From positions 496,001 through 560,000 of the forward strand of contig CAVQBJ010000001.1 of the NCBI GenBank assembly GCA_963710725.1: a stretch of 64,000 bases of DNA, given 5' to 3'. The translations under genes and the position numbers were made by a program. Within the stretch, counting starts at the first letter, position 1. Each line of letters opens with the position of its first letter. The notes under the pieces are model-generated. The model made no database searches and was not told the DNA's origin. It saw only the letters and a list, made by a program, of their open reading frames with translations. Origin of the DNA: CAVQBJ01 sp963710725. Lineage in GTDB: Bacteria > Actinomycetota > Thermoleophilia > Solirubrobacterales > Solirubrobacteraceae. Of this stretch, positions 31,807 through 43,000 are shown one piece after another.

Positions 31807-34800
31807 ATGCATCGCGCGCCTTTGCCCATGCCTGACTCGAACTCCACGACCACGACGCATCGCGACCCGCCACCCGGCTTGGACCTCCTCGTCCTCACGC
31901 CGGCCGGGTCGCCTGACCCGCTCCTGGCCATCGCCGCGAGCCGTGCCGGCGCCCTCGGGACGCTCGACCTCCGCTACGCGACCGATGCGGACGAGGTCAC
32001 CGCCGGCCTGACGCGCCTCGCCGGCGCCGCGCGCGGACGCTGGGCGATCGCCGTCGACGCCGCGGCCGGGCTCCCCGGCGGGCTGCGCGACGAGCTGCCC
32101 GCCGGGCTCGAGGCCGTCGTCATCTCCGGGCGGGGCGCTCCGCTCGCCGACGTCGTTACGGCCGCGCATGGCCTCGGCCTGCGCGCGCTCGTCGAGGCAC
32201 TCTGCGTCGAGGATGCCCGTGCCGCTCAGGAGCTCGGCGCCGACGCCGTCATCGCCAAGGGCCACGAGGCCGGCGGCTGGGTCGGCGAGGAGGGCACGTT
32301 CGTGCTGCTGCAGCGCTGCTGCGCCGAGCTCGACGTTCCCGTGTGGGCGCATGGCGGCGTCGGGCTGCACACGGCCGCGGCGTGCGCGCTGGCCGGCGCG
32401 GCCGGTGCCGTGCTCGACAGCCAGGTCCTGCTTGCGCGCGAGTCGCCGCTGCCGCACGCCGTGCGGGCGCGCGTCGCGGCGATGGACGGCAGCGAGACGC
32501 TCTGCCTCGGCGGTGCCCTGGGCGCCCCGTACCGGCTGTTCTCGCGTCCGGACCTGGCCGGTCCGCGCGAGCTCGAGCGGCGCGCCGCGGTGCTCGAGGC
32601 GGCCGCCGACGAGCTCGACGGCGAGCGCGCATGGCGCAGCGAGCTGCGCGAGCGGACCGCCTGGGACGACCGCGACGGCTCGGTGCTCGCCGTCGGGCAG
32701 GACGGCGCCTTCGCTGCCGAGCTCGCACGACGCTTCGTGACCGTCGGCGGGATCGTCGCTGCGATCGGCGAGGCGGTCGAGAGCCAGCTCGCGGCGGCGC
32801 GGGAGCGCAACCCCCTGGCGACGGATGCCGGTCTCGCCGAGGCGCACGGCACCGAGTACCCGATCGTCCAGGGCCCGATGACCCGCGTGAGCGACCGGGC
32901 CGAGTTCGCGGCCGCGGTCGCTGAGGCCGGCGCCCTGCCGTTCCTGGCGCTCGCGCTGCTGCGCGGCCCCGAGGTGGCCGAGCTGCTGCGGCGCACGCGC
33001 GAGGAGGTCGGCGAGCGCCCGTGGGGCGTGGGCATCCTCGGCTTCGTCCCGGCCGAGCTGCGGGCCGAGCAGCTCGAGGCCGTGCGCGCCGTCCGGCCAC
33101 CGTTCGCGCTCATCGCCGGCGGGCGCCCCGACCAGGCGCGCGTGCTCGAGGAGGACGGGACGACCACCTATCTGCACGTGCCGTCGGTCGCGCTGCTGCA
33201 GCTCTACCTGCGTGACGGCGCCCGGCGCTTCGTCTTCGAGGGCCGCGAGTGCGGCGGCCACGTCGGGCCGCGCACGAGCTTCGTGCTCTGGGAGAGCATG
33301 GTCGGTGCGCTCCTGCAGGCCTTGCCCGCCGGCGGCGGCGAGGACGTGTCCGTCCTGTTCGCCGGCGGCATCCACGACGGGCTGTCGGCGGCGATGGTGG
33401 CCGCGATCGCTGCGCCGCTCGCCGACCGCGGCGTGCGCGTCGGCGTGCTCATGGGCACCGCCTATCTGTACACCGAGGAGGCCGTGCGCGACGGCGCGAT
33501 CACCGCCGCCTTCCAGCGCGCGGCGGTCGCGGGCGAGGGCACGGCGCTGCTCGAGAGCGGCCCCGGACATGCGACGCGCTGCCTCCCGTCGCCGTTCGTC
33601 GAGGACTTCGCGGCCGAGCGACTGCGCCTGCTCACCGAGGAGATCGGACCGGCCGAGCGGCGAGATCGCCTCGAGGAGCTCAACATCGGCCGCCTGCGCA
33701 TCGCGGCCAAGGGCGTCGACCGCAACCCCGCCTTCGCGACCGATCCGCAGGCCCCGAAGCTCGTCGAGCTCGACGACGAGGCGCAGTGGCGCCAGGGCCT
33801 GTTCATGATCGGGCAGGTCGCCGCTATGCACGATCGCGTCGGGACGATGGCCGAGCTGCACGAGGCGGTGATCGCCGGCGCCGCCGAGCGGCTCGCCGCG
33901 CTCGCGCCGTCCGAGCCCGAGCCCGAGCCCGCGCCCGAGCCGGCCGACATCGCGATCATCGGCGTAGGCACGATCCTGCCGGGCGCCGCAGACGCCCGCA
34001 CGTTCTGGGAGAACATCGTCGGCGGCGTCGACGCCGTGACCGAGGTCCCGGCCACACGCTGGGACTGGCGGCGCTACTTCGACGCCGAACGCGCCACGCC
34101 CGATCACGTGTACTCACGCTGGGGCGGGTTCGTCGACGACGTCGAGTTCGATCCGCTGCGCTTCGGGATGCCGCCGAGCACGCTGCGCTCGATCGAGCCC
34201 TTCCAGCTGCTCGGCCTGCTCGTCGCCCAGGCCGCGCTCGAGGACGCCGGCTACGGCGAGCGGCCGTTCCCGCGCGAGCGCACGTCGGTGATGTTCGGCG
34301 CCGGCGGGGGCGGCGGCGATCTCTCCGTCGGCTACACGGTGCGCTCGGCGCTGCCCGCGCTGCTCGGCGACGACGGCGAGCGCCTCATCGAGCAGCTCGA
34401 CGGCCGCCTGCCGGTGTGGACCGAGGACAGCTTCCCGGGACTGCTCATGAACGTCGCCGCCGGGCGGATCGCCAATCGGCTCGACCTCGGCGGCGCCAAC
34501 TTCACCGTCGACGCCGCCTGCGGATCGTCGCTGGCCGCGCTCACGCTCGCCGCGCGCGACCTGCAGAGCGGGCTGAGTGACATGGCGATCGTCGGCGGCG
34601 TCGACGCGATCCAGAACCCGTTCGCCTTCCTCTGCTTCGCCAAGACGCAGGCGCTGTCGCCGGCCGGGCGCTGCCGTCCGTTCGACGCCGCCGCCGACGG
34701 CATCGCCATCAGCGAGGGCTTCGCGGCGGTCGTCCTCAAGCGCCTGGCCGACGCCGAGCGCGACGGCGACCGCGTCTACGCCGTCATCCGCGGCGTCGGG

Positions 34801-37800
34801 GCGGCGAGCGACGGGCGCGACCGCAGCCTGACGGCGCCGCGGCCGGAGGGTCAGATGCTCGCGCTGCGCCGCGCCTACGCGCAGGCGCAGGTGTCGCCGG
34901 CCGACGTCGGGCTCGTCGAGGCGCATGGAACCGGCACGGTGGCCGGCGACCGCGCCGAGATCGCCGCGCTGCAGACCGTCTACGAGGAGGCCGGCGCCGA
35001 GCGCCAGCGGACCGCGATCGGCTCGGTCAAGTCGATGATCGGCCACACGAAGGCGACCGCTGGGGTGGCGAGCATCGTCAAGACGGCACTCGCCCTGCAC
35101 CACCGCGTGCTGCCGCCGACCCTCGGCGTGGAGACGCCCAACCCGCGAACCGACTTTCCCTCGACGCCGTTCTATCCGAACGTCGAGGCGCGGCCGTGGA
35201 TCCGGGCCGATGACGAGGCGCCGCGGCGCGCCGCGGTGAGCGCCTTCGGCTTCGGCGGCACGAACTTCCACGTCGTGCTCGAGGAGCACGAGGACGCGAT
35301 CGCGCCCGACACCGAGGCGACACTGGACCGCTGGCCGGCCGAGCTGCTGCTCTGGCGCCGCGAGACGCCCGAGCAGCTCACCGAGGCCGTCGACGGGCTG
35401 ATCGCCCAGCTCGAGGCGGGCTCGAGCCCCATGCTCGCCGACCTCGCGCTCACCGTCGCCGAGAGCGCCTCCCCGGGCCCCGCCGCGCTGGCGATCGTCG
35501 CCGAGGACCTCGAGGACCTGCGGGCCAAGCTCGCCGTCGCCCGCGATGCGCTGCGCGACGGCACCGAGCGGCTGCATCGGCCCGACGGCGTGCACCTCTC
35601 GCTCGCGCCGCTCGCCGCCGCCGGCGAGGTCGCCTTCCTGTTCCCCGGCCAGGGCTCCCAGGTCGTCGGGATGGGACGCGAGGTGGCGCTCGCGTTCCCC
35701 GAGGCGCGGCGCGCGCTCGAGCACGCCGACGCCGTCCTCGGCGAGCGCCTGCCGCAACCGCTCAGCCGCTACATCCTCCCGCCTCCCTCGTTCACCGACG
35801 AGGAACGGGCCGCCCGCCAGCGTGAGCTCACCGAGACCGAGATCGCGCAGCCCGCCCTCGGCGCCGTCGAGCTCGGCTACCTGCACCTCCTGCGCTCGCT
35901 CGGCGTGACGCCGCGGATGGCCGCCGGGCACAGCTACGGGGAGTTCGTCGCGCTCGCGGCGGCGGGCAGCCTCGGCGAGGACGACCTGCTGCGCCTCTCC
36001 GAGGCCCGGGGGCGCTTCATCCGCGAGGAGTCCTCCGAGGAGACCGGCACGATGGCGGCCGTCGCCGCGGGCCCCGAGGCCCTCGCCGAGCTCGCCGCCG
36101 ACCCCGAGCTCGTCCTGGCCAACCTCAACGGCCCGCAGCAGACCGTGCTCTCCGGGTCGGCCGCCGCGATCGAGCGCGCGCTCGATTGGTGCCGGGCACA
36201 CGACCTCAGCGCGCGTTCCCTGCCCGTCGCGTGCGGGTTCCACTCGCCCTACGTGGCCGCCGCGCAGGAGCGTCTCGCCGCCGAGCTCGGCCGGACCGCA
36301 TTCGCGCCGCCGGCGTTCCCGGTGTTCTCGAACACCACCGGCGAGGCGTATCCCGAAGACCCCGAGGCGATCGCCGCCACGCTGGCCCGACACCTGGTCG
36401 AGCCGGTGGTGTTCGCCGACGAGGTCGCGGCGATGCACGAGGCCGGGGCGCGGGTGTTCGTCGAGGTCGGCCCGCGTGCCGTCCTCACCGGGCTCGTCGG
36501 TCGCATCCTCGGTGAGCGCGAGCATCTCGCCGTGGCCGTCGACCAGGCCGGCCGCCCCGGCGTCGCCGCCCTCCTGCACGCGCTCGCGGCGGTGAGCGTC
36601 GAGGGTGTGGCGCTCTCCACCGAGCGGCTGTTCGCGGGGCGTCGCGCCGAGCGCCTGAACCCGCGCACCCTTGAGCCCGTCGCCGGTCGGCCCGCCCGAT
36701 CGGCGGCCACCTGGCTCGTGAACGGCGGACGGGCACGACCGGCCTCCGAGCCGCTGCTGCCCATCGAACCACTGCCCATGCCCCCGGTTAGCGAGGTGCC
36801 CATGACACACGCCAACGGTGCGCACTCCAACGGTCACCACGACGAAGGAGAGCGGCCGATCCACCTTCCCCAGATGAGCGCGGGCGAGCCGCCGCCGCCG
36901 GCGGCGCCCGCCCCATCCGCGCCGGCACCCGGCGCGATCGTCGGGGAGCGGGCCGGGGACGTGATGGAGCGCCATCACCAGGTCATGCAGCACTTCCTCG
37001 AGACCCAGAAGAGCGTGATGCTCGCCTATCTCGGCCAGCCCGTCACCCGTCATGGGGTGCGCCGCGGCGGGACCGGTGCGGAGGCGCTGCCCGCAACGGC
37101 GCCATCGCCCGCCCGCCCGGCGCTCGCCCCCGCGGTCGCCGAGCCGGCCGCGGCGCGGCCGGTCGCCCCTCCGCCGGCCCCGGCCCCGGCCCCCGCGCCG
37201 GCGACCGCGGCGGCGCCGACCCCGGCGCCCGCCGCCACCACCACCGCCCCGGACGAGGCGCCCGCGCCGGCCGTGGACGTCACCGAGCGGCTGCTCGAGG
37301 TGGTGAGCGAGCGCACCGGCTACCCGGCCGAGATGCTCGATCTCGACGCCGATCTGGAGTCCGACCTCGGGGTCGACTCGATCAAGCGGGTGGAGATCGC
37401 CGGCACGATGCTCGAGAACCTCGACGTGCCCGAGGGTGTCGAGCTCGACGTCGAGCAGCTCACGGCGAGCCGGACGCTGCGCGAGGTCATCGCCATTCTC
37501 GAGGGTCTCGTCGCCGGCACGGGTGGCGCCGGGCCGCCTGCGGCGGCGGCCGAGGAGGGGCAGTCCGTCCCTTTAGGGGATGAATCGGTCGATGGGCGCA
37601 TCGGCCGGTTCGTCCTGCAGACCGCCGGCGCTCCGGCGGTGTCGCGCGACGCCCATCTCGACCCCGACGGGGTGGTGGTGATCGTCGACGACGGTGGCGG
37701 CGTGGCGATGGCCCTCGCCGCGCGGCTCAGCGAGGCCGGCCAGCGCGCCGCCGTGGTCCCGGCGGTCGAGGCGGCGGCGGTGGCGTCCGTGCTCGAGGAC

Positions 37801-40017
37801 GTCCGCGGCCAGGGGTCGCCGGTGACCGCGCTCGTGCACCTCGGGGCGCTCGCCGACGGGGCTCCGCCGGCCCTCGGTGTGCTGTTCGCGTTCGCGCAGG
37901 CCGTGCGTGAGGATCTCGAGCGTGCGGCCGAGCGCGGTGGGGCGGCGGTGCTCGGGGCGACGCGGATGGGCGGTGCCTTCGCGGTCGACGGGTCACCGGA
38001 CGGACTCGACCCGCGGGTCGCCGTCATCCCGGGTTTCATGAAGTCGCTCGCGCACGAGTGGCCGGGCGTGCGCGTGAAGGCGGTCGACCTCGACTCGGCC
38101 TCGCCGGAGCAGGACGCCGACCGGCTGCTCGACGAGCTGCTCGCCGGCGATGGGCTCGTCGAGGTCGGCCACCGCGACGGGCAGCGCGTCACCCCGCTGC
38201 TCGTGCCCACGTCGACCGAGGACCGCGAGGAGGCTCCGCCGCTCGACCGCGACTGCGTCGTGCTGGTGACCGGCGGCGCGCGCGGGATCACGGCCGAGAT
38301 CGCGATCGACCTCGCCCGTCGCTACCAGCCGACGCTGGTGCTCGTCGGGCGCACCCCGCTGCCGACCGATGACGACGAGCTCGGTGCCGCCGTCGGCGAG
38401 CGCGAGCTCCAGCAGGCGATCATCGAGCGCCGGCGCGCCGCCGGCGAGACGCCGACGCCGCGCGCCGTGCGCGACGAGCTGCACGCTCGCCTCGCCGCGC
38501 GCGAGGTCCGCGACACGCTCTCGCGCCTGCTGTCCGCCGGGGCCCGCGCGAGCTACGTCGCCTGCGACGTTCAGGATCTCGGCGCCCTCGGCGCGCTCGT
38601 CGACTCGATCTACGCCGAGCACGGGCGCCTCGACGCGGTCGTGCACGGCGCCGGCGTGATCGAGGACAAGCTCGTGCGCGACAAGGAGCTCGCCTCGCTC
38701 GAGCGCGTGCTCGCCACCAAGGCCGGTGCCGCGCTCACGCTGGCGCAGCATCTGCGTCCCGAGGGCCTGCGCTTCCTCGTGCTCTTCAGCTCGGTCTCGG
38801 CTCGCTTCGGGAACCGCGGCCAGGCCGACTACGCGGCCGCCAGCGAGGTGCTCAACAAGCTCGCCCAGCAGCTCGACCGCCGCTGGGACGCGCGCGTCGT
38901 GGCCGTCAACTGGGGCCCCTGGGCCGGGACCGGAATGGTGAGCCCCGAGGTCGCCCGCCAATTCGCCGAGCGCGGCGTGGCGCTCATCCCGCTCGATGTC
39001 GGCTGCGCGCGCCTCGACGAGGAGCTGCGCCGCGGGCGCAAGGGCGAGGTCGAGGTGCTGATCGGCGGCGCGCAGGACGTGCCCGTTGCGCGGCCCGAGA
39101 CCGCGCCTGCACCCGAGCGGCGCGCGAGCGCGTCGTTCCTGCGCAGCCCGAGCACGGTGATGCGCCGCGAGGGCGCGGCGCTCGAGGTCATCCGCACGCT
39201 CGAGCCCGAGCGCGACCGGCTGCTCGGCGACCACCGCCTCGACGGCACGGCCGTGCTGCCCTTCACCGGCGCCATGGAGCTGATGGCCGAGACCGCGCTC
39301 ACCGCGCACCCCGGGCTCGAGCTCGTCGAGCTGCGCGACGTGCGCCTGCAGGACGGCGTCACCATCACGGGAGACAGCGCGACGGTCCGCGTCGTCGCCT
39401 CGGCCGCGTCGCCGGGCGAGCACGGGGAGCGGATCGTGGAGGTGACGATCGACACCGCCGAGACCGGTCGGGCGCGCTACCGCGCCACCGCGGTGCTCGC
39501 CGAGCGGCTGGGGGCGTCGTCGCCGGGGGAGCCCCTTCTCACGGAGCTCGGCCGATGCCCGATCACGGTCCGCCAGGCCTATGACGAGTACCTCTTCCAT
39601 GGTCCCCTTTTCCAGAACATGGAGGCGGTCGAGGGCCTCGACGAGCGCGGCGCGGTCGCCACGCTGATCGCGTCGGATCCGGCCGAGGCACTTCACGGCG
39701 CCGGGGCCGACGCGGCCTGGATCCTCGACCCGATCGTGCTCGACTGCGCGCTGCAGGTCCAGCTGCTGTGGGCGCGCGTGCACTGGGACCTCACGCCGCT
39801 GCCGGTCAAGGCCGGCTCGCTGCGCCGGTACGCGCCCCCACCTGCGCCCGGCTCACGGATCCGCCACGAGTTGCGTATGCGGGCCGGTAACCGCGCGCCG
39901 CTCAGCCTGGCCGACCATCGCTTCTTCGCCGCCGACGGCACGCTGCTGGCCGACATCACCGCCATGCAGGGCGCCGGCAGCCGCGCGCTGAACCGCCTCG
40001 GGAAGGTGCCGGCATGA
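31807..40017 (+). CDS. Multidomain lipid synthase, NPD-NPD-KS-AT-ACP-KR-DH
   Basis: A 2736-residue iterative type I PKS of the PUFA/secondary-lipid-synthase type. Domains in order: an FMN-barrel (NPD/PfaD-like) region about 15-310 (KGHEAGGWVGEEG); a second NPD about 348-700 (PIVQGPMTRVSDRAEFAAA; GRECGGHVGPRTSF); KS about 712-1162 with Cys905, His1040 and His1080. Then AT about 1276-1575 (GHSYGEF, Ser1376), an Ala/Pro linker, and one ACP about 1822-1900 (SDLGVDSIKRVEI, Ser1858), a motif hallmark of PUFA synthases. KR about 1925-2440 has VTGGARG and Tyr2342. DH about 2450-2725 has His2476 in HxxxGxxxxP and Asp2646 in DxxxQ. It should elongate and reduce a chain, the NPD domain serving as enoyl reductase. 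GGGG lies upstream of the ATG; GTG 31801 and ATG 31828 are alternatives. ATGA overlap with the next gene. Confidence 0.93.
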   Translation: MHRAPLPMPDSNSTTTTHRDPPPGLDLLVLTPAGSPDPLLAIAASRAGALGTLDLRYATDADEVTAGLTRLAGAARGRWAIAVDAAAGLPGGLRDELPAGLEAVVISGRGAPLADVVTAAHGLGLRALVEALCVEDARAAQELGADAVIAKGHEAGGWVGEEGTFVLLQRCCAELDVPVWAHGGVGLHTAAACALAGAAGAVLDSQVLLARESPLPHAVRARVAAMDGSETLCLGGALGAPYRLFSRPDLAGPRELERRAAVLEAAADELDGERAWRSELRERTAWDDRDGSVLAVGQDGAFAAELARRFVTVGGIVAAIGEAVESQLAAARERNPLATDAGLAEAHGTEYPIVQGPMTRVSDRAEFAAAVAEAGALPFLALALLRGPEVAELLRRTREEVGERPWGVGILGFVPAELRAEQLEAVRAVRPPFALIAGGRPDQARVLEEDGTTTYLHVPSVALLQLYLRDGARRFVFEGRECGGHVGPRTSFVLWESMVGALLQALPAGGGEDVSVLFAGGIHDGLSAAMVAAIAAPLADRGVRVGVLMGTAYLYTEEAVRDGAITAAFQRAAVAGEGTALLESGPGHATRCLPSPFVEDFAAERLRLLTEEIGPAERRDRLEELNIGRLRIAAKGVDRNPAFATDPQAPKLVELDDEAQWRQGLFMIGQVAAMHDRVGTMAELHEAVIAGAAERLAALAPSEPEPEPAPEPADIAIIGVGTILPGAADARTFWENIVGGVDAVTEVPATRWDWRRYFDAERATPDHVYSRWGGFVDDVEFDPLRFGMPPSTLRSIEPFQLLGLLVAQAALEDAGYGERPFPRERTSVMFGAGGGGGDLSVGYTVRSALPALLGDDGERLIEQLDGRLPVWTEDSFPGLLMNVAAGRIANRLDLGGANFTVDAACGSSLAALTLAARDLQSGLSDMAIVGGVDAIQNPFAFLCFAKTQALSPAGRCRPFDAAADGIAISEGFAAVVLKRLADAERDGDRVYAVIRGVGAASDGRDRSLTAPRPEGQMLALRRAYAQAQVSPADVGLVEAHGTGTVAGDRAEIAALQTVYEEAGAERQRTAIGSVKSMIGHTKATAGVASIVKTALALHHRVLPPTLGVETPNPRTDFPSTPFYPNVEARPWIRADDEAPRRAAVSAFGFGGTNFHVVLEEHEDAIAPDTEATLDRWPAELLLWRRETPEQLTEAVDGLIAQLEAGSSPMLADLALTVAESASPGPAALAIVAEDLEDLRAKLAVARDALRDGTERLHRPDGVHLSLAPLAAAGEVAFLFPGQGSQVVGMGREVALAFPEARRALEHADAVLGERLPQPLSRYILPPPSFTDEERAARQRELTETEIAQPALGAVELGYLHLLRSLGVTPRMAAGHSYGEFVALAAAGSLGEDDLLRLSEARGRFIREESSEETGTMAAVAAGPEALAELAADPELVLANLNGPQQTVLSGSAAAIERALDWCRAHDLSARSLPVACGFHSPYVAAAQERLAAELGRTAFAPPAFPVFSNTTGEAYPEDPEAIAATLARHLVEPVVFADEVAAMHEAGARVFVEVGPRAVLTGLVGRILGEREHLAVAVDQAGRPGVAALLHALAAVSVEGVALSTERLFAGRRAERLNPRTLEPVAGRPARSAATWLVNGGRARPASEPLLPIEPLPMPPVSEVPMTHANGAHSNGHHDEGERPIHLPQMSAGEPPPPAAPAPSAPAPGAIVGERAGDVMERHHQVMQHFLETQKSVMLAYLGQPVTRHGVRRGGTGAEALPATAPSPARPALAPAVAEPAAARPVAPPPAPAPAPAPATAAAPTPAPAATTTAPDEAPAPAVDVTERLLEVVSERTGYPAEMLDLDADLESDLGVDSIKRVEIAGTMLENLDVPEGVELDVEQLTASRTLREVIAILEGLVAGTGGAGPPAAAAEEGQSVPLGDESVDGRIGRFVLQTAGAPAVSRDAHLDPDGVVVIVDDGGGVAMALAARLSEAGQRAAVVPAVEAAAVASVLEDVRGQGSPVTALVHLGALADGAPPALGVLFAFAQAVREDLERAAERGGAAVLGATRMGGAFAVDGSPDGLDPRVAVIPGFMKSLAHEWPGVRVKAVDLDSASPEQDADRLLDELLAGDGLVEVGHRDGQRVTPLLVPTSTEDREEAPPLDRDCVVLVTGGARGITAEIAIDLARRYQPTLVLVGRTPLPTDDDELGAAVGERELQQAIIERRRAAGETPTPRAVRDELHARLAAREVRDTLSRLLSAGARASYVACDVQDLGALGALVDSIYAEHGRLDAVVHGAGVIEDKLVRDKELASLERVLATKAGAALTLAQHLRPEGLRFLVLFSSVSARFGNRGQADYAAASEVLNKLAQQLDRRWDARVVAVNWGPWAGTGMVSPEVARQFAERGVALIPLDVGCARLDEELRRGRKGEVEVLIGGAQDVPVARPETAPAPERRASASFLRSPSTVMRREGAALEVIRTLEPERDRLLGDHRLDGTAVLPFTGAMELMAETALTAHPGLELVELRDVRLQDGVTITGDSATVRVVASAASPGEHGERIVEVTIDTAETGRARYRATAVLAERLGASSPGEPLLTELGRCPITVRQAYDEYLFHGPLFQNMEAVEGLDERGAVATLIASDPAEALHGAGADAAWILDPIVLDCALQVQLLWARVHWDLTPLPVKAGSLRRYAPPPAPGSRIRHELRMRAGNRAPLSLADHRFFAADGTLLADITAMQGAGSRALNRLGKVPA

Positions 40018-43000
40018 GCGCCGCGGCGACGGATCCGGGCGTCGCGATCATCGGCATGTCGTGCCTGTTCCCGGGCGCGCCGGACGTCGACGCCTACTGG
40101 CGCAACATCCTGGGCGGCGTCGACGCGACGTCGGACCCGCCGCCCACGGCGTGGGACGTCCCCAGCTACTACGACCCCGATTTCGAGAACCGCGACAAGA
40201 CCTACTGCAAGCGCGGGGGCTATCTCGGCTCGCTCGTCTCCTTCGCGCCGCTCGAGCACGGGATCCCGCCGGTGGGCGTCGGCGGCGAACCCGATCAGTG
40301 GCTCGCCCTGCAGCTGGCGCGCGACGCGCTCGCCGATGCGGGCTGTCTCGATCTGCCGGCGGAGATCCGCGAGCGCACCGGGGTCATGCTCGGCAAGGGG
40401 ACCTACCTGAACGGCGGCAACGCGATCGCCGTCCAGCGCGGTCTGATCGTCGAGCAGACGCTGCAGATCGTCGCGCGCCTGTACCCCGAGAACACGCCCG
40501 AGCAGCTCGAGCGGCTGCGTTCGGAGATGCAGCGCGTGCTGCCGGCGCTCAGCCCCGAGACGGTGCCCGGGCTGGTGCCGAACATCATCGTCGGGCGGAT
40601 CGCCAACCGGCTCGACCTTATGGGTCCAACGTACACCGTCGACGCGGCCTGCGCATCGTCGTTGATCGCCGTCCAGCAGGCGATGACGCATCTGCGCGAT
40701 GGCTCGTGCGACCTCGTCGTGGCCGGCGGCGCGCAGGTCTGGATGCCGGTGCCGGTGCTCAACATCTTCTGCCAGCTCGGCGCGCTGTCGCGGCGCGAGC
40801 GCATCGCGCCGTTCGACGAGGACGCCGACGGCACGCTGCTGGGCGAGGGCATCGGGATGCTCGTGCTCAAGCGCGCCGAGGAGGCCGAGCGCGACGGCGA
40901 CCGCGTCTACGCGGTCATCCGCGGCGTTGGCGTGGCGAGCGACGGCCGCGGCGTGAGCGTCATGGCCCCGCGCGTCGAGGGCGAGGTGCTCGCGCTGCGC
41001 CGGGCGTACGCGAAGGCCGGGGTCGACCCGTCCACGATCGGCCTGCTGGAGGCGCACGGGACGGCGACGCCGGTCGGCGACGTCACCGAGATCCAGGCGC
41101 TCACCGAGGTCTTCGGCACCCGCGACGGCGGCCTGCCCCACTGCGCGCTCGGGACCGTCAAGTCGATGATCAGCCATACGATCCCGGCGTCGGGCGTGGC
41201 CGGCATGATCAAGCTCGCGCTCTCGCTGCACCATCGCGTGCTGCCGCCGACGATCAACGTGCGCCGGCCGAATCCCAAGCTCGGGCTGGAGCGCACGCCG
41301 TTCTACCTCAGCACGGTCACCCGCCCCTGGATCCACGGGGCGAGCGCGCCGCGACGCGCCGGCATCAACGCGTTCGGCTTCGGCGGCATCAACGCCCACG
41401 CGATCCTCGAGCAGGCGCCCGCGCCCGCGCCCGCGCACCTCCCGGCCTGGGACAGCGAGCTGTGCACGCTCGAGGGCGACTCGGCCGCGGCGCTTGCGGG
41501 GTCGGCCCGCGAGCTGGCCACTCGGCTGACGGCGGCCGGCGAGGCGTGGACGCTCGGCGACGTGGCGGCGACGCTGGCCGCCCGGCTCGGCGCGGTCGAG
41601 CATCCGCTGCGTCTCGCCATCGTGGCGACGTCGCTGCCGGACCTGTGCGCGAAGCTCGAGAAGGCCGCCGGCCGCCTCGAGCAGCCCGACACGACCCGCA
41701 TCAAGGCGGCGTCGGGCACGTACTTCGCCGCCGAGCCGCTCGGGCGCGACGGCGGCGTGGTGCTCGTGTTCCCGGGCGAGGGCTCGCAATACCCGGGGAT
41801 GCTGAGCGACCTCTGCCTGCACTTCCCGCGGGTCCGCGAGGCCTTCGACCTCGTCGATCGGATCTATCACGAGCGTCCGCGCGCCGACGTGCCGAGCGAC
41901 TGGATCTTCCCCCGGCCGTCCTTCAGCGAGGAGGAGCGGCGCGTCGGCGAGCGGCGGCTCATGGACATGGACGTCGCCGTCGCCTCGGTGCTCGCCGCCA
42001 ACCACGCGATGCACGAGCTGCTCGGCGCGCTCGGCGTTCGCTACGACGCCTGCCTCGGGCACAGCACCGGCGACTACTCGGCGCTCGCCGCCGCCGGCGT
42101 GCTCGACCTCGACGACGACGAGCGGCGCGCCGCGTGGAGCTGGGCCCTGTACGACTGCTACGCGCGCGCCGCGTCGAGCGACGAGCTGCCCGACGCCACG
42201 TTGCTCGCGGTGGCCGCCGGACGCGAGCAGGTGGAGGCGATCGTGGCCGAGGCCGGGGGCGAGCTGTACATCGGCATGGACAACTGCCCGCACCAGACCG
42301 TGCTCGTCGGTGAGCCGCAGGCCGTCGAGCGTGCGCGCGAGCTGCTCGTGCGCGATGGGCTCATCCACGAGCAGCTGCCCTATGACCGAGCCGTGCACAC
42401 GCCGCGCTTCGGGCCGTTCGCCGACGTGCTGCGCGAGGTGTTCGCGCAGACCGAGATCCGCCCTGCCCGCACGCCGCTGTACTCGTGCACGACCAGCGAG
42501 CGCTATCCCGAGGACCCGGCGGCGATCCGCGAGCTCCTCGTCGAGCACTGGACCGCGCCGGTCGAGTTCCGCCGCACGATCGAGGCGCGCCACGCCGCGG
42601 GCGACCGCGTGTTCATCGAATGCGGGGCCCGCGGGAACCTGAGCGCGTTCATCGAGGACGTCCTGCGGGGCAAGGACTGCTGCGCCGTCCCGGTGGATAC
42701 GCAGCGCCGCTCGGGCACCACGCAGCTCAACCATCTCGTCGGGCAACTGCTCGTGCACGGCGTCGAGGTCGACGCGAGCGCGCTGCACGCCGGGCGCGCC
42801 ACGACGGTGATCGATCTCGACGCGCCGCCGGACAGCGACGCCCAGGACGTCCTGCGCATTCCGCTGAGCAGCGGGTGGCCGATGCTGCGGCTTGGCGACG
42901 AGGCGGTCGCCGCCATCCGCGGGGACGACGGGCCGGCGGCCCCGGCGGCCGCCGATCGCGAGCCGGCGACGCTGTCCCCGTCGGCGGCGGATGCGGCGGG

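Noticed and set aside
34114..37053. A 979-codon minus-strand frame opposite the KS-AT region
   Set aside because: Same reason: low-complexity antisense frame without motifs, opposite conserved KS and AT domains.
40014..41420. The second KS as a chain-length factor (CLF) like in PfaC
   Set aside because: Cys213, His348 and His388 are all present, so it looks catalytic rather than a CLF.
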